Shown here one piece after another: positions 9,190 to 18,252 of a stretch of DNA of 64,000 nucleotides. The notes below the pieces were generated by a model. That model did not search any database. It was not told the origin of the DNA and saw nothing but the letters and a program-made list of their open reading frames with translations. The position numbers were made by a program, and so were the translations under genes. The number at the start of each line of letters is the position of its first letter. Position 1 is the stretch's first letter. Where the stretch lies: positions 5,285 through 69,284 of the forward strand of contig JBBRLP010000011.1 in the NCBI GenBank assembly GCA_038231295.1. Reading direction: 5' to 3'. Source of the stretch: JANXLO01 sp038231295 (lineage in GTDB: Bacteria; Armatimonadota; Chthonomonadetes; Chthonomonadales; Chthonomonadaceae).

Positions 9190-10245
9190 ATGGGGTTTTT
9201 CGGGTCGAAGGGGGAGAAGAAAGAGCGGGGTCTGCCGCGCCATATCCGGGTACGGCGTGGCACGGCGGACGACGAACTTCCGACGTTTGAGGTCATGCGG
9301 CGCACGATGAACATGGAGATGAGCTGGACGAACCACGCTCCCACGCGCCATCATCTGCGAAAGTCGCCGGATGTCAGTTTTTGGCTCGCGGAAGAGACCT
9401 CCCTGTTCGGCGCTCCTAAAGTAGTCGGGTACGCCCGCAGTATGGTGCGGGAAGGCGTCTGGTGCCTGAACGAGTTTTTCCTGTTGCCGGGGCATCAGCG
9501 GCAGGGCATCGGCGGGACGTTGCTCGCTGCCTGCCTCAAAGACGGCGACGCGGCAGGCGCGGATGGTCATCTCGTCCTGGCCTCCCATCATCCTTCCGCC
9601 GACTCGCTCTATATCCGGCGGGCAGGCTGCTTTCCGCGCCTGCCGATGATGCTGCTCGTCGGTTCGCTGCTCAACTTGCGGCTGCCGGAGGCGGAAGCGG
9701 CGACTATTCTGGATACCGTCCTGCCGCCTTCTGCGCTTGCTCCCGGCACAGCCCACGAAACGCTTTACGCGGAACCCATTGTTTTGACCCCTGAAACACA
9801 GGCGGCCTTCGATGCGCTCGACCGGGAGATCGTCGGCTACGCCCGCCCGACCGAACACGTCTTCTGGGCAGAGAGAATGGGCGGTCAGGAGCGTCCCTCC
9901 CGACTGTTTCGGCGGGTGGGAGCCTCCGGCGAGAAGGGCGAAATCGTCGGCTACGCCTATCTCGGCAACGAGATTACCGGCCCGGTTCTCGCTCGAACCT
10001 CCGCCGATCTGCCCCGCCTGATTCACCACATCGTCACTGTCTCGCAGCGTCTTCCCGCCCCCGCCAATCCGTTCGAGTTTCGGCCCCTGGAACTCTACTT
10101 CCCCATCTGTGGTAGCAACGAGATCATGCTGACCTGGCTGCTCGGCTGCGGCTGGCATATCGCCTTCCAGTACCTGTTCATGTCTTCCCGTCCTCTCGGC
10201 AAACTCGACCGCTATGTCTGCCACAATCCGCTCTATTACCTTTGA
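9190..10245 (+). CDS. GNAT-family acetyltransferase with two GNAT-like halves
   Basis: A 351-residue protein. The N-terminal half is a complete GNAT domain, with FFLLPGHQRQGIGGTLL (about 95-111) as the acetyl-CoA binding Q/R-x-x-G-x-G signature. The C-terminal half (about 200-345) looks like a degenerate second GNAT domain: VGYAYLGNEITGPV is beta-strand-like but the P-loop motif is absent. The substrate is unknown. The ATG at 9190 is preferred to a GTG at 9160 because an AAGAGG ribosome site lies about 7 bp upstream and the GTG sits in a terminator hairpin. The 3' end overlaps the convergent multihaem gene by 10 bp. Confidence 0.8.
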   Translation: MGFFGSKGEKKERGLPRHIRVRRGTADDELPTFEVMRRTMNMEMSWTNHAPTRHHLRKSPDVSFWLAEETSLFGAPKVVGYARSMVREGVWCLNEFFLLPGHQRQGIGGTLLAACLKDGDAAGADGHLVLASHHPSADSLYIRRAGCFPRLPMMLLVGSLLNLRLPEAEAATILDTVLPPSALAPGTAHETLYAEPIVLTPETQAAFDALDREIVGYARPTEHVFWAERMGGQERPSRLFRRVGASGEKGEIVGYAYLGNEITGPVLARTSADLPRLIHHIVTVSQRLPAPANPFEFRPLELYFPICGSNEIMLTWLLGCGWHIAFQYLFMSSRPLGKLDRYVCHNPLYYL

Positions 10246-12836
10246 GAACGCACCGAACGCAGGGGATACTCCGGGATCGGCTGCGCGTCCTGTCGGTCGT
10301 CGGGATGCGTCCGCAGGTAGGGCGGAACGAGCAGAGAGGCCAGCCGATCCTCCGCAAGATACTGCCCGATAGCCTCTTCACGCCGTGCTTCCGGCACACG
10401 ACGGAGATGCTGATAGCACTGCTTGAGCTGAAAATGCGCCGCCGCATTGTCCGGGTCGGCGGCAAGTGAGCGCTGAAACGCCTCTGCCGCCGCCACGTAG
10501 CTCCCGGAACGAAACAGCGTCAGGCCCAGATCGAACTGCAACGCACTGTCCTGCGGAAATCGCACAGCCAGTGGAGAGAATAGGCGCAGGGCATGGTCGT
10601 AGTCGCCCTGCTTGCTGTAGACGACGGCGAGGTCCGCCTGCGCCGCCGGACTATCGGGCGCGAGTCGCAGCGCGGTCGCGAACTGCGAACGCGCTGCGAG
10701 CAACGCAGGCTCCGCAAGATACGCCCGCCCCAGCCCGAGGAACGCCTCTGGTCGCTGTGGGGCGAGCCGTTGCGCGATCAGAAATGCCCGCCGCGCCCGT
10801 GCCGCCTCCGGGGCCTCCTTAGGCGCGAGCAGTCCCACGCCATACGCGGCGAAGCGCTGCGCCATCTCCTCGCCGGAATTCGCGTTTGCTCTTTTCCCTG
10901 CCAAAGTCAGGGGAAGCGCGACGTGCGATTCCGCCAGTGTCGTGATGGCGATAGGACTATCTATCCCTGCAAAGCGAGCGAAATCGGGACGGAGCGGACG
11001 AGAGCGCAGACGCGCCTGCACGGTGAGGGGGGCGACAAACTTTTGTGGCAGCGTGAGTCGGTAGCGAGCAATGTCCGAGCCTCCAGGGGGTATGGCGCGG
11101 CGTATCGCCGTTGTCACCTGCCGGGTCAGTTCGTGATGAATCAGCGCCTGCCCATCTCTGCCCAGAGGAACCAGACGATAGGCATGTGTCTGCCGAGGAA
11201 GTGGCGAATCGTCGCGGGACAGCAGGCCGCTCTCCGCGATTACGCTTCCCGCGCCGTCCCTCAGAGTCACCTCCAGCCAGACGTCCTTAATGTCCAGATA
11301 CCCCGCCGGAAACTCGTGCCCGACGTTTCGATTGGTGACGACGATATCAAGCAGCCCGGTTTCTCCGGCCCGCAAGGTCATGCCACCGGTCGGCGCATCC
11401 AGCGGCGCGATCCATGCCTCGTCCTGCCCCACCCCGACAGCGCGGCGAAACGCGAAAATATTCACGCTCAGATGCGATGCTCGTGCGAACTGCTCCACAC
11501 GATTGGCGCGTTCGATGTCTCCGACCGCAGTGGGCAGCCAGGAGTTCGCGCCTGGTGACGCATGGGAAATCTTCCCGGAAGTCAGCCGCCGGAAGTGGCA
11601 CTCCTGACAGGTGCGCGAGGACTGTGTAGTCAGTCCGGCAGTGCGGGCTGTCCGGCCCGAGAACGGCCCTGCCTGCCAGGTTCCCCACTCGTCCGGCCCA
11701 TGAACAAACTGATAACCGTTCTGCGCCACATTGAAACTCTGCCGATGGCAGGCTCCGCAGAACTCTGCGGTGGCGTGTATCGCGGGCTTGCGATAGGCGG
11801 CCTGATGCGGCGCGGGGCGAACACGCACCAGGAAGTCGTGCATACGCCGCTTCCATCCCGTCTCCGCCTCCGCAAACGGATAGTTTTGTGGCAGGGTCAG
11901 CGTGAAATGCCCGTTGCCTGTCCGCGCCGAAACATCGGTGATGGCATGGCAGGCCACGCATCCGACCCCCGTTTCCGGGCTGGGGATGGATTGTGAGGGA
12001 GTGACCACAGGCTTCGCCGTTTGCATCAGTGTCAGCGGGTCGTGACAGCCCGCGCACCACTGCGCGGCGTTCTGGCCGGAATGCGCTGCAAACTCCGCCG
12101 CGACCTTCCGATAGGCAACATCGCTTGCCGCCAGCGCATGGCCCGACTCCAGCCACTCCCGATGCGCCGCCTCATGGCAGCCCGCCCGGCCGCAGGAAGA
12201 GGACGAAGCCGCTGCGGTGCCGCTTTCCGCAGCCAGCCGGACGCCTGCCGGAAAGAGCGGGTTTTCCGCCTGCGCCGCATTGGTCGCTGTCAGATCGCGG
12301 TAGTAGGCAGCGCCGTCATAGTGCGGCAGGACGACGGCTCCGCCCAGGCCCAGTGTCCCGAGGCCGAGAAATCCGAGGAGAAGCAGGGAGACAGGAGAGA
12401 GCAGACGCAGCGCGGGGCGACATCTACGCACAAACCAGCCGAGCAGCAGAGCCGCCGCGAGAAAACCGGTCACCAGATGCGTCGTCCAGACGAGGCGTTC
12501 GTGTGCGATGCTGTGGCCCTGCGCTGCCCAGGCGGTAAGCGTGATACCGGTCAGCGCACAGACCCCGGAGAAAACGCGCAGCAGAGCAAGACCGACAGGG
12601 TTCGTCCCTGCCCACCGCCTACCGAGCGCGAATCCGATCGGCACGACGAGCAGTAGCCCCAGTCCGGTATGCAGAAATACCATTGCCGCCGCCACCCAGC
12701 CCATTGAGGCTCGTCCCGGCCCCAGCAAATAACACGCCGACAGAGTCAGGAGGGCCAGAGAACCCGTCAGCCAATGTGACGGTCTCTGGCCCTCCTCGGT
12801 GTTATCGGGCGAGCGCAGGGTCTCTCGCGCCTCCAT
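10236..12836 (-). CDS. Membrane multihaem cytochrome c / TPR fusion protein
   Basis: An 866-residue protein in three parts. About five transmembrane helices (20-170) come first. A haem-binding region follows with C-x-x-C-H motifs at residues 261, 293, 360 and 410 and an unusual C-x4-C-H (CGRAGCH, residues 215-221). The C-terminal half has a beta-rich domain and then TPR repeats (about 690-830, with ALGLGRAYL-like and FDLGLTLFRSG-like units). The haem part resembles cytochrome c554-type proteins that shuttle electrons outside the inner membrane. An ATG at 12836, 4 bases after the stop of the upstream Gfo/Idh gene, is preferred over a GTG at 12863 that would overlap it. The two genes are probably one operon. 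The redox partner is unknown. Confidence 0.8.
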   Translation of the reverse strand: MEARETLRSPDNTEEGQRPSHWLTGSLALLTLSACYLLGPGRASMGWVAAAMVFLHTGLGLLLVVPIGFALGRRWAGTNPVGLALLRVFSGVCALTGITLTAWAAQGHSIAHERLVWTTHLVTGFLAAALLLGWFVRRCRPALRLLSPVSLLLLGFLGLGTLGLGGAVVLPHYDGAAYYRDLTATNAAQAENPLFPAGVRLAAESGTAAASSSSCGRAGCHEAAHREWLESGHALAASDVAYRKVAAEFAAHSGQNAAQWCAGCHDPLTLMQTAKPVVTPSQSIPSPETGVGCVACHAITDVSARTGNGHFTLTLPQNYPFAEAETGWKRRMHDFLVRVRPAPHQAAYRKPAIHATAEFCGACHRQSFNVAQNGYQFVHGPDEWGTWQAGPFSGRTARTAGLTTQSSRTCQECHFRRLTSGKISHASPGANSWLPTAVGDIERANRVEQFARASHLSVNIFAFRRAVGVGQDEAWIAPLDAPTGGMTLRAGETGLLDIVVTNRNVGHEFPAGYLDIKDVWLEVTLRDGAGSVIAESGLLSRDDSPLPRQTHAYRLVPLGRDGQALIHHELTRQVTTAIRRAIPPGGSDIARYRLTLPQKFVAPLTVQARLRSRPLRPDFARFAGIDSPIAITTLAESHVALPLTLAGKRANANSGEEMAQRFAAYGVGLLAPKEAPEAARARRAFLIAQRLAPQRPEAFLGLGRAYLAEPALLAARSQFATALRLAPDSPAAQADLAVVYSKQGDYDHALRLFSPLAVRFPQDSALQFDLGLTLFRSGSYVAAAEAFQRSLAADPDNAAAHFQLKQCYQHLRRVPEARREEAIGQYLAEDRLASLLVPPYLRTHPDDRQDAQPIPEYPLRSVRSQR

Positions 12837-12840
12837 ATCG

Positions 12841-14286
12841 TCACGCCTTCTCCGGTACCTCAAACCCCTTGCGGTACTCGCGGGTGAGCAGCGTATTGGC
12901 CTGTGCGTTCCCTTTGAACTTCTCGGAGTGGGTATCCAATTTCAACTGCGGCCCGAGCATATACTTCGTTTCGTCCAGTTTCACGCCGTTGTCGGTCAGA
13001 TGCTGCTCGAAACGCCCATAAGTTTCGTATGCCTCTTTGTCGTCGCCAAAGGCTTTTGTCTTCGGATTGAAGGGCTGCGGCGTACCGAGCCGATACGAGA
13101 TGTTGCCGAGATGACAGAGGGCGCTGGAGAGATGCCCTTCCAGAACGTCTCCGTGCAGGTCGGCGACTTTGCGGCTCTGCACCGCGCCGAGGAAGTTGCC
13201 GAAATGATCCCCGCTCCCGGAGAAATCCGTCACCTTGTTATGACTGTTGTCGAAGACGGTGACTTTGCCATAGTTGGCGGAGAAGGCCACATAGCCCTCC
13301 GTACCGTAGACGATGTTGCCGATCTTTTCGCCCTGGAATTCGTCGGTCTTCAGCCCGCGCACCTCGAAAATCAGATGCGAATCGCCATAGTCGAAAAACG
13401 AGAGTTCCGTGTTCGGCGTCTGGCCGTCGTCCACATAGCCGAAACGTCCGCCAAGGCTCAGGACGCTGTTGGGCAGCGCATTTTTGCCGAGCGCCCACCT
13501 GGCGATGTCCATCTGGTGAATGCCCTGATTGCCAAGATCGCCGTTGCCGTAGTCCCACTGCCAGTGCCAGTCGTAGTGGAATCGCTTGCGCTCAACGGGT
13601 TTCTGCGGAGCAGGGCCGAGCCAGAGGTCGTAGTTCACGGTGGGAGGCGGCATCTGCGGGCCGCTCACCTTGCCGATGCTGGTGCGCGGCTTGTAGCAGA
13701 GGCCGCGAGAGAGGGTCACTTTGCCGAGTTTGCCGGAGTGGATGTATTCTATCGCGTCCCGGCAGGCTTTGTGCGAACGCGACTGTGTGCCTGCCTGACA
13801 GATGCGGTTGAGCTTGCGGGCCACCTCGACGACTCGACGCCCTTCGCTGACGTTGTGGCTGATCGGTTTCTCGACATAGACGTCTTTGCCGTGCTGCATC
13901 GCCCATATCGCCGCGAGGGAGTGCCAGTGGTTGGGGGTGGCGATAGAGACCGCGTCAATCTCTTTCATCGCCAGCAGTTCCCGAATATCCTGAACGGTCT
14001 TCGGTTTGGGCTTGCCCTTTTTGTCTATCGCATCCAGCGCTTTGGGGAATACGGAGGTATCGGCGTCGCAGAGTGCGACGATTTCGGCCTCATCATGCCC
14101 CAGATACCCCGCGATATGATCCATACCGCGCCCGTTCATTCCAATAATGGCGATACGGATTTTGTCATTGGCGGCGACACGGCGGCGCGGCAGAGGCTCG
14201 CTCTGTACGGCCCCCACACTGGCGGCTCCGGCCATCGCAGCCAAAAGCGACTGCTCCAGAAAACGGCGACGTGAGATACTGTTCAT
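12841..14286 (-). CDS. Tat-exported Gfo/Idh/MocA-family oxidoreductase
   Basis: A 481-residue NAD(P)-dependent dehydrogenase-like protein. The N-terminus carries a twin-arginine signal (SRRRFLEQ, residues 5-12) with a hydrophobic stretch up to AVQS. The Rossmann motif IAIIGMNGRGMDHI and the family signature YVEKPISHN are both present. Secreted Gfo/Idh proteins of this type are abundant in Planctomycetes, Verrucomicrobia and Armatimonadota and usually act on sugars or inositols in the periplasm. The specific substrate cannot be read from sequence. It is the first gene of a probable two-gene unit with the multihaem protein, which hints at a periplasmic redox role. Confidence 0.9.
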   Translation of the reverse strand: MNSISRRRFLEQSLLAAMAGAASVGAVQSEPLPRRRVAANDKIRIAIIGMNGRGMDHIAGYLGHDEAEIVALCDADTSVFPKALDAIDKKGKPKPKTVQDIRELLAMKEIDAVSIATPNHWHSLAAIWAMQHGKDVYVEKPISHNVSEGRRVVEVARKLNRICQAGTQSRSHKACRDAIEYIHSGKLGKVTLSRGLCYKPRTSIGKVSGPQMPPPTVNYDLWLGPAPQKPVERKRFHYDWHWQWDYGNGDLGNQGIHQMDIARWALGKNALPNSVLSLGGRFGYVDDGQTPNTELSFFDYGDSHLIFEVRGLKTDEFQGEKIGNIVYGTEGYVAFSANYGKVTVFDNSHNKVTDFSGSGDHFGNFLGAVQSRKVADLHGDVLEGHLSSALCHLGNISYRLGTPQPFNPKTKAFGDDKEAYETYGRFEQHLTDNGVKLDETKYMLGPQLKLDTHSEKFKGNAQANTLLTREYRKGFEVPEKA

Positions 14287-14417
14287 TCAGTTCCCTCCCT
14301 GAGAAGATAGCTTACGAATGCATTGAGGATTGGTACAATTGCCGCATCTTTCCGCACCGCCTTACAAATCTCCTCCCTGTAGGGCATCGAGAGGATCACT
14401 ATCAGTGTGAAAGGCTC

Positions 14418-15707
14418 TCAGCGGCTGTTCGCCACTACTTGTGCGTAGACTTCCTGCACTCTCTGGGAGGTCAGTTCGATGGTGAAATGCTCCAGCACTC
14501 GCTTCCGACCCGCCGCTCCCATCGCCGCCGCCTGCTCCGGATCAGACAACAGACGCACTATCGCCTCAGCCATCGCCCCACTCGAACCCATCGGAACCAA
14601 CAGTCCCGTCACCCCCTCCTCCACGATCTCAGGAACCCCCCCGCCGTCCGTCGCAACCACCGGCTTCCCTGCCACCATCCCCTCCACCACCACCTGACCA
14701 AAAGGCTCCCCGATCGTCGAAGCATGCACCAGTATGTCCAGGTTCTGAATCAAGGCGGGAACATCCCTCCGAAATCCCGTGAACTCCACACACTCCGACA
14801 AACCTAATCGCTCCGTCAACGCCCGCACCTCCGCCTCATACGCCTCCTCCCCGAACATCGCCGAACCGATGATCTGAAATCGCGCCGAGGGAAACGCCTG
14901 CACCACCACCGCCGCCGCCTCCAGAAAGATATGCTGCCCCTTCCACGAACTCAAGCGACCCACCAGTCCGATCAAAGGGTAGCTGCGAGGAGACGGCTCT
15001 TCGCCCATCGGCATACTCTCCTCCTGCACCCCGTCATGCACTACCCGGACATACGTGCGGGTGATGCCGCTGTGAATGACGGCGGCTTTGCCCTCCACTT
15101 GCAGGCAGAGGGTCTTTAGGGTGGCTTCGGAGTTGGTGATGATGTAGTTGGGAAGCACCCGGCAGAGCATACGAAAGGCTTTGACGACCGGACGAGGGAG
15201 GTAGTCGGGGGCGATGCGGTCGCGGACGTGCCAGATGACGGGAACACGGGCGAGGCGACCGGCGAAACCGCCGAGGAGGTCGGCTTTGAGGGAGTTGGTG
15301 TGGAGGAGGTGAGCTTTGCGGGCTTTGAGGAAGCGGGCAAGCCGCCAGGCATAGGCGAAGGAGGCAAGGAGGGGGCGGGGATTGAGGAGAGAGCGGACGC
15401 CGAGGCTGTCTTTCCTTGTCTCTTTGACGCCGGCATCCAGGGGAAGAACGTGGGTTTCAACATCGGCTTCCTGAAGTTTTTCGCGGAGGGGTCCTTCGGA
15501 ACTGAGGACGACGACGGGGGTGTAGAGTTGGCGGTCGAGGTGTTGGACGAGATGCAGCAGAGCGATCTCGCCGCCGCTCATCAAAGCCGTATGGTCGAAA
15601 AAAACCACAGTTTGCGGGGCCGGAGGTGTTCCCGTAACAGCAGAAGAGATACGCTCACCAGAACCATCGGATGAGGTCTTATTTTCAATGCTATTGAGCG
15701 AAATCAA
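14418..15707 (-). CDS. GT4-family glycosyltransferase (copy 1)
   Basis: A GT-B fold glycosyltransferase of about 429 residues. The N-terminal lobe begins TVVFFDHTALMSGGEIALLHL. The C-terminal lobe has GLVGRLSSWKGQ and the nucleotide-sugar site HASTIGEPFGQVVVEGMVAGKPVV. It probably extends a cell-surface polysaccharide. The TTG at 15707 is chosen because AGGAG lies 8 bp upstream; a GTG at 15728 is also in frame, so the start is uncertain. The C-terminal about 175 residues are nearly identical to the partial gene at 63467-64000 in the same orientation, which suggests recent duplication or gene conversion. Confidence 0.87.
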   Translation of the reverse strand: MISLNSIENKTSSDGSGERISSAVTGTPPAPQTVVFFDHTALMSGGEIALLHLVQHLDRQLYTPVVVLSSEGPLREKLQEADVETHVLPLDAGVKETRKDSLGVRSLLNPRPLLASFAYAWRLARFLKARKAHLLHTNSLKADLLGGFAGRLARVPVIWHVRDRIAPDYLPRPVVKAFRMLCRVLPNYIITNSEATLKTLCLQVEGKAAVIHSGITRTYVRVVHDGVQEESMPMGEEPSPRSYPLIGLVGRLSSWKGQHIFLEAAAVVVQAFPSARFQIIGSAMFGEEAYEAEVRALTERLGLSECVEFTGFRRDVPALIQNLDILVHASTIGEPFGQVVVEGMVAGKPVVATDGGGVPEIVEEGVTGLLVPMGSSGAMAEAIVRLLSDPEQAAAMGAAGRKRVLEHFTIELTSQRVQEVYAQVVANSR

Positions 15708-15907
15708 TGCAAAAACTCCTGATGGCACTTTCCCAATACAGGAAGAGAAGGATGGAAAGGTCTGGTGTCGGGTACGAAGTGATGTCGTGACGAAAAAGAG
15801 TGTGTAGGCAGCCCGGCAGGCACATGGATATAGACGCTGCCAGAAGAGGTTAGTTCACCTTAAAATAAGGAATTTGCTGTATAATTTCTACCGATGGATA
15901 GTAGAGA
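15708..15907. other. Intergenic segment without a recognised gene
   Basis: Nothing coding is seen between the GT4 gene and the DUF2227 gene. A TATAAT lies at 15880-15885 on the plus strand, but no plus-strand gene follows and no good -35 box is spaced correctly, so it is not called as a promoter. Confidence 0.5.
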
Positions 15908-16426
15908 TTAGCGCAATCGGCGTTTGATGCCGCTATAGATCGCATCGGCGAGAGAGTGAACACTCCCCGCAAGGATAAATCCGGCGAGCAGTACCCCGCT
16001 CTGCGTCGGATGCGCCTGGGCGAAGGTCAGAATATTGCCCCATCCGGCGACGGTCAGATCGCTGGCATTGATGTGCGGCCCCAGGCGGCTGACGAGCCAG
16101 AGAACCAGCCAGAAGACCAGAGTCAGCATGAACGCCAGATAACAGACGCGAATAACCCCGCCCATAACCAGGCCATGCGAGATCCAGGAGCGGTGGGGGA
16201 CACACTGCCGATAGGGCCACCAGATGATTCTGAGCGGTCCCCACCGCCGATACTCCTTCGAGTCGAGATCAAGGTCTCCGGCACAGGCATACCCGGCAAA
16301 CAGGAACGAGGCAGTGAAGAGGACAGCGAGCGTTGAATCAGGATGCGGAGCAAACCAGAAATAGGCACCATCCGCGCCAACGGCGGTCAGGACAGTGAGG
16401 GCGTCATGGGTGGGGGCGTTGGGCAT
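15908..16426 (-). CDS. DUF2227-type putative metal-binding membrane protein
   Basis: A 172-residue protein with three or four transmembrane helices. The conserved block DLDLDSKEYRRWGPLRIIWW followed by PYRQCVPHRSWISHG matches the DUF2227 family ('uncharacterised metal-binding protein'), related in motif pattern to YdjM-like membrane hydrolases. The conserved His and Asp residues suggest a metal site at the membrane face. Biochemical function is not known. It stands alone between a GT4 gene and a diacylglycerol-kinase-like gene, both on the same strand. Confidence 0.75.
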   Translation of the reverse strand: MPNAPTHDALTVLTAVGADGAYFWFAPHPDSTLAVLFTASFLFAGYACAGDLDLDSKEYRRWGPLRIIWWPYRQCVPHRSWISHGLVMGGVIRVCYLAFMLTLVFWLVLWLVSRLGPHINASDLTVAGWGNILTFAQAHPTQSGVLLAGFILAGSVHSLADAIYSGIKRRLR

Positions 16427-16561
16427 TGCTTCGGCACGTCTCCCTCAAATCTGGCGACGGGTACACGGGGATAGTAGCTCGTCCCCACGGTCATCAGCGA
16501 GTAAAGTATACCTCAGTTATGTCGTATGGAACTTCGAGATGACCAGAAATTCGTGAACCGT

Positions 16562-17560
16562 CTATTTTGGCTGCGGAGGGGCGAGAACCCGCAGTGACAG
16601 CGGAACAATTTCCATACTGACCGGCAGGTAGGCGATGATATGGTCGTCGGCATGGACAGGGAGAGGACGATTCATGTGCTGTACGCGGCGAATCGCGACG
16701 CGGCTGGCACGCTGCATCTGCACCTGCGGCAGGCTGAGGTGGGTTCCACGCAGCAGGGCCGCGCCGAAACGCATTAATTCCCAGCGCGACATCGGGCCGA
16801 CCGAGACGACATCGAACAGACCGTCATCGAGAGAGGCGTCCGGGGCCATCGCCCAGTTCTCCCCGACATAGCGCGAATTCGAGACCGTGACGATCACCGC
16901 GTTCTCTTCGAGTTCTTCCCCGTCCAGAGTCAGAGTCAGGTGCCGGGAACGTGGATTCCAGAACAGCGGCCAGGTCGCTCGCACCAGACGCACGAACTCG
17001 TTGCGATGCACCTCATGCCCTCCGACCGCCAGCAGCGTATCCGCGAACAGCCCCACGCCGACCGCCTCGATGAAATACTCGTCTTTAATTCGTCCGACGT
17101 CTATGCACCGCTCCATCCCCCGTGCCAGAACGCGCATCGCTCCCTCGATTTCGATGGGAATATGCAGCCCGCGAGCGAAGTTATTGGCGGTTCCGAGAGG
17201 CAGTATCCCCAGGCGCAGCGAGGTGCCGACGAGATGCTGCACGATGTTATGGATGGTGCCGTCTCCGCCGACCGCCACAATAGTATCGTAGCCCTGCGTT
17301 TCCGCCGCCCGAATCCGCTCGCCCAGCCCCTCCAGCGGTGGCACGACTTCGACATCGGCCCGAAGTCCGACTTCCCCTGCCGCTTCCGACAGCACGGTCA
17401 GACTGACAGGGACCGCCTCGATATGGCGCGTAGCCGTAGGATGCGGCTGAAATCGCTGTGTAAAGGCCGCCATGCGCTCCTGAGCAGCCAGCGTTCCGGC
17501 CTTCGGGTTCGCGAGGATCAGACAGCAGGGATCGGAGGGAGGGGAAGGGAAGGTACTCAT
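16562..17560 (-). CDS. Diacylglycerol kinase catalytic domain (YegS/LCB5-like) protein
   Basis: A 332-residue lipid-kinase-like protein. NPKAGT near residue 20 and the ATP-binding VGGDGTIHNIVQHL followed by LPLGTANNFAR are the family signatures. The C-terminal beta-sandwich domain is also complete (DASLDDGLFDVVSVG). Expected reaction: ATP-dependent phosphorylation of diacylglycerol, a sphingoid base or a related lipid at the inner membrane. The ATG at 17560 overlaps the stop of the upstream PHP gene as ATGA, so the two are probably translationally coupled. An upstream in-frame codon at 17587 would overlap the PHP gene further and lacks a better ribosome site. Confidence 0.87.
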   Translation of the reverse strand: MSTFPSPPSDPCCLILANPKAGTLAAQERMAAFTQRFQPHPTATRHIEAVPVSLTVLSEAAGEVGLRADVEVVPPLEGLGERIRAAETQGYDTIVAVGGDGTIHNIVQHLVGTSLRLGILPLGTANNFARGLHIPIEIEGAMRVLARGMERCIDVGRIKDEYFIEAVGVGLFADTLLAVGGHEVHRNEFVRLVRATWPLFWNPRSRHLTLTLDGEELEENAVIVTVSNSRYVGENWAMAPDASLDDGLFDVVSVGPMSRWELMRFGAALLRGTHLSLPQVQMQRASRVAIRRVQHMNRPLPVHADDHIIAYLPVSMEIVPLSLRVLAPPQPK

Positions 17561-18246
17561 TTTTGTCCGCGCCTTATCCGACGCCACGCGAGAGCCAGAG
17601 GTCGGCGGCCACGTACCAGCCAGCCGGTGAGCGGATTGCGTCGTGTCCCGGTAATCTGCGCGGAGGCCAGAGCCTGAAGGAACGCCGACGGGTCGTGCAG
17701 GTCCGCCGGAGCCTCGAAAGCGTTGATGACGGTGCCGATAGCCCGCAGATTATGGGCGTCGCTGCCGCCGCCCGCAATCTTGTGGTGCCGGGCGGCAAAC
17801 TCCGTCGCCAGCACGTTATAGCGGTCCCGTCCGACTTTCCCGTTGAACGTCTCCACAACGTCCACCGCGCCGATGATCGCCGACAGCGAGGAGCCGCGTG
17901 AGCGCCTGGCCTTCTTCTTGTCGAAGGGGTGTGGCAGATAGACGATCCCCCCCTGCGCGTGAATGGCTGCCATCGTGTCCACAGCGGACATTTTCGGCGG
18001 TATCCTCTCCTTGAGAAACAGACCGACTACATCCCCATCCAGGGTAGACACCTCTTCAGCGATAATCACCTCCAGCGTCTTGACCCGATCCCGCAGACGC
18101 AGTGCGCCTTCGATAGTGTTATGGTCGGTGACCGCCAGTCCGGTCAGTCCGCGCCGCAGCGCGTGGGGTTCAATCGCATCCAGCCCCGTATCGCAGTCGG
18201 GCGAAAACTCGGTATGCAGATGCAGATCATAGCGTACGATCGTCAT
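17557..18246 (-). CDS. PHP-domain metal-dependent phosphoesterase
   Basis: A 229-residue stand-alone PHP domain. Metal-binding motifs are DLHLHTEFSPD (7-17), TDHNT, IAEEVST, a later PHPFDKK and the terminal GSDAH. The family includes histidinol phosphatase-like, nucleotide and DNA-polymerase-associated phosphoesterases; the substrate here cannot be told. It lies 6 bp after the methyltransferase stop and overlaps the lipid-kinase start by 4 bp, so these three genes look like one transcript. The C-terminal tail (about 205-229) is Arg-rich. Confidence 0.88.
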   Translation of the reverse strand: MTIVRYDLHLHTEFSPDCDTGLDAIEPHALRRGLTGLAVTDHNTIEGALRLRDRVKTLEVIIAEEVSTLDGDVVGLFLKERIPPKMSAVDTMAAIHAQGGIVYLPHPFDKKKARRSRGSSLSAIIGAVDVVETFNGKVGRDRYNVLATEFAARHHKIAGGGSDAHNLRAIGTVINAFEAPADLHDPSAFLQALASAQITGTRRNPLTGWLVRGRRPLALAWRRIRRGQK

Positions 18247-18252
18247 GCCTCT

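Noticed and set aside
12799..14274. Long plus-strand open frame opposite the Gfo/Idh gene
   Set aside because: The minus strand carries a Tat signal, Rossmann fold and EKP motif; the plus-strand frame is a shadow.
15880..15885. Perfect TATAAT on the plus strand
   Set aside because: No plus-strand gene follows and the nearest -35-like box (TTCACC at 15854) is 20 bp away; probably chance in an AT-rich gap.
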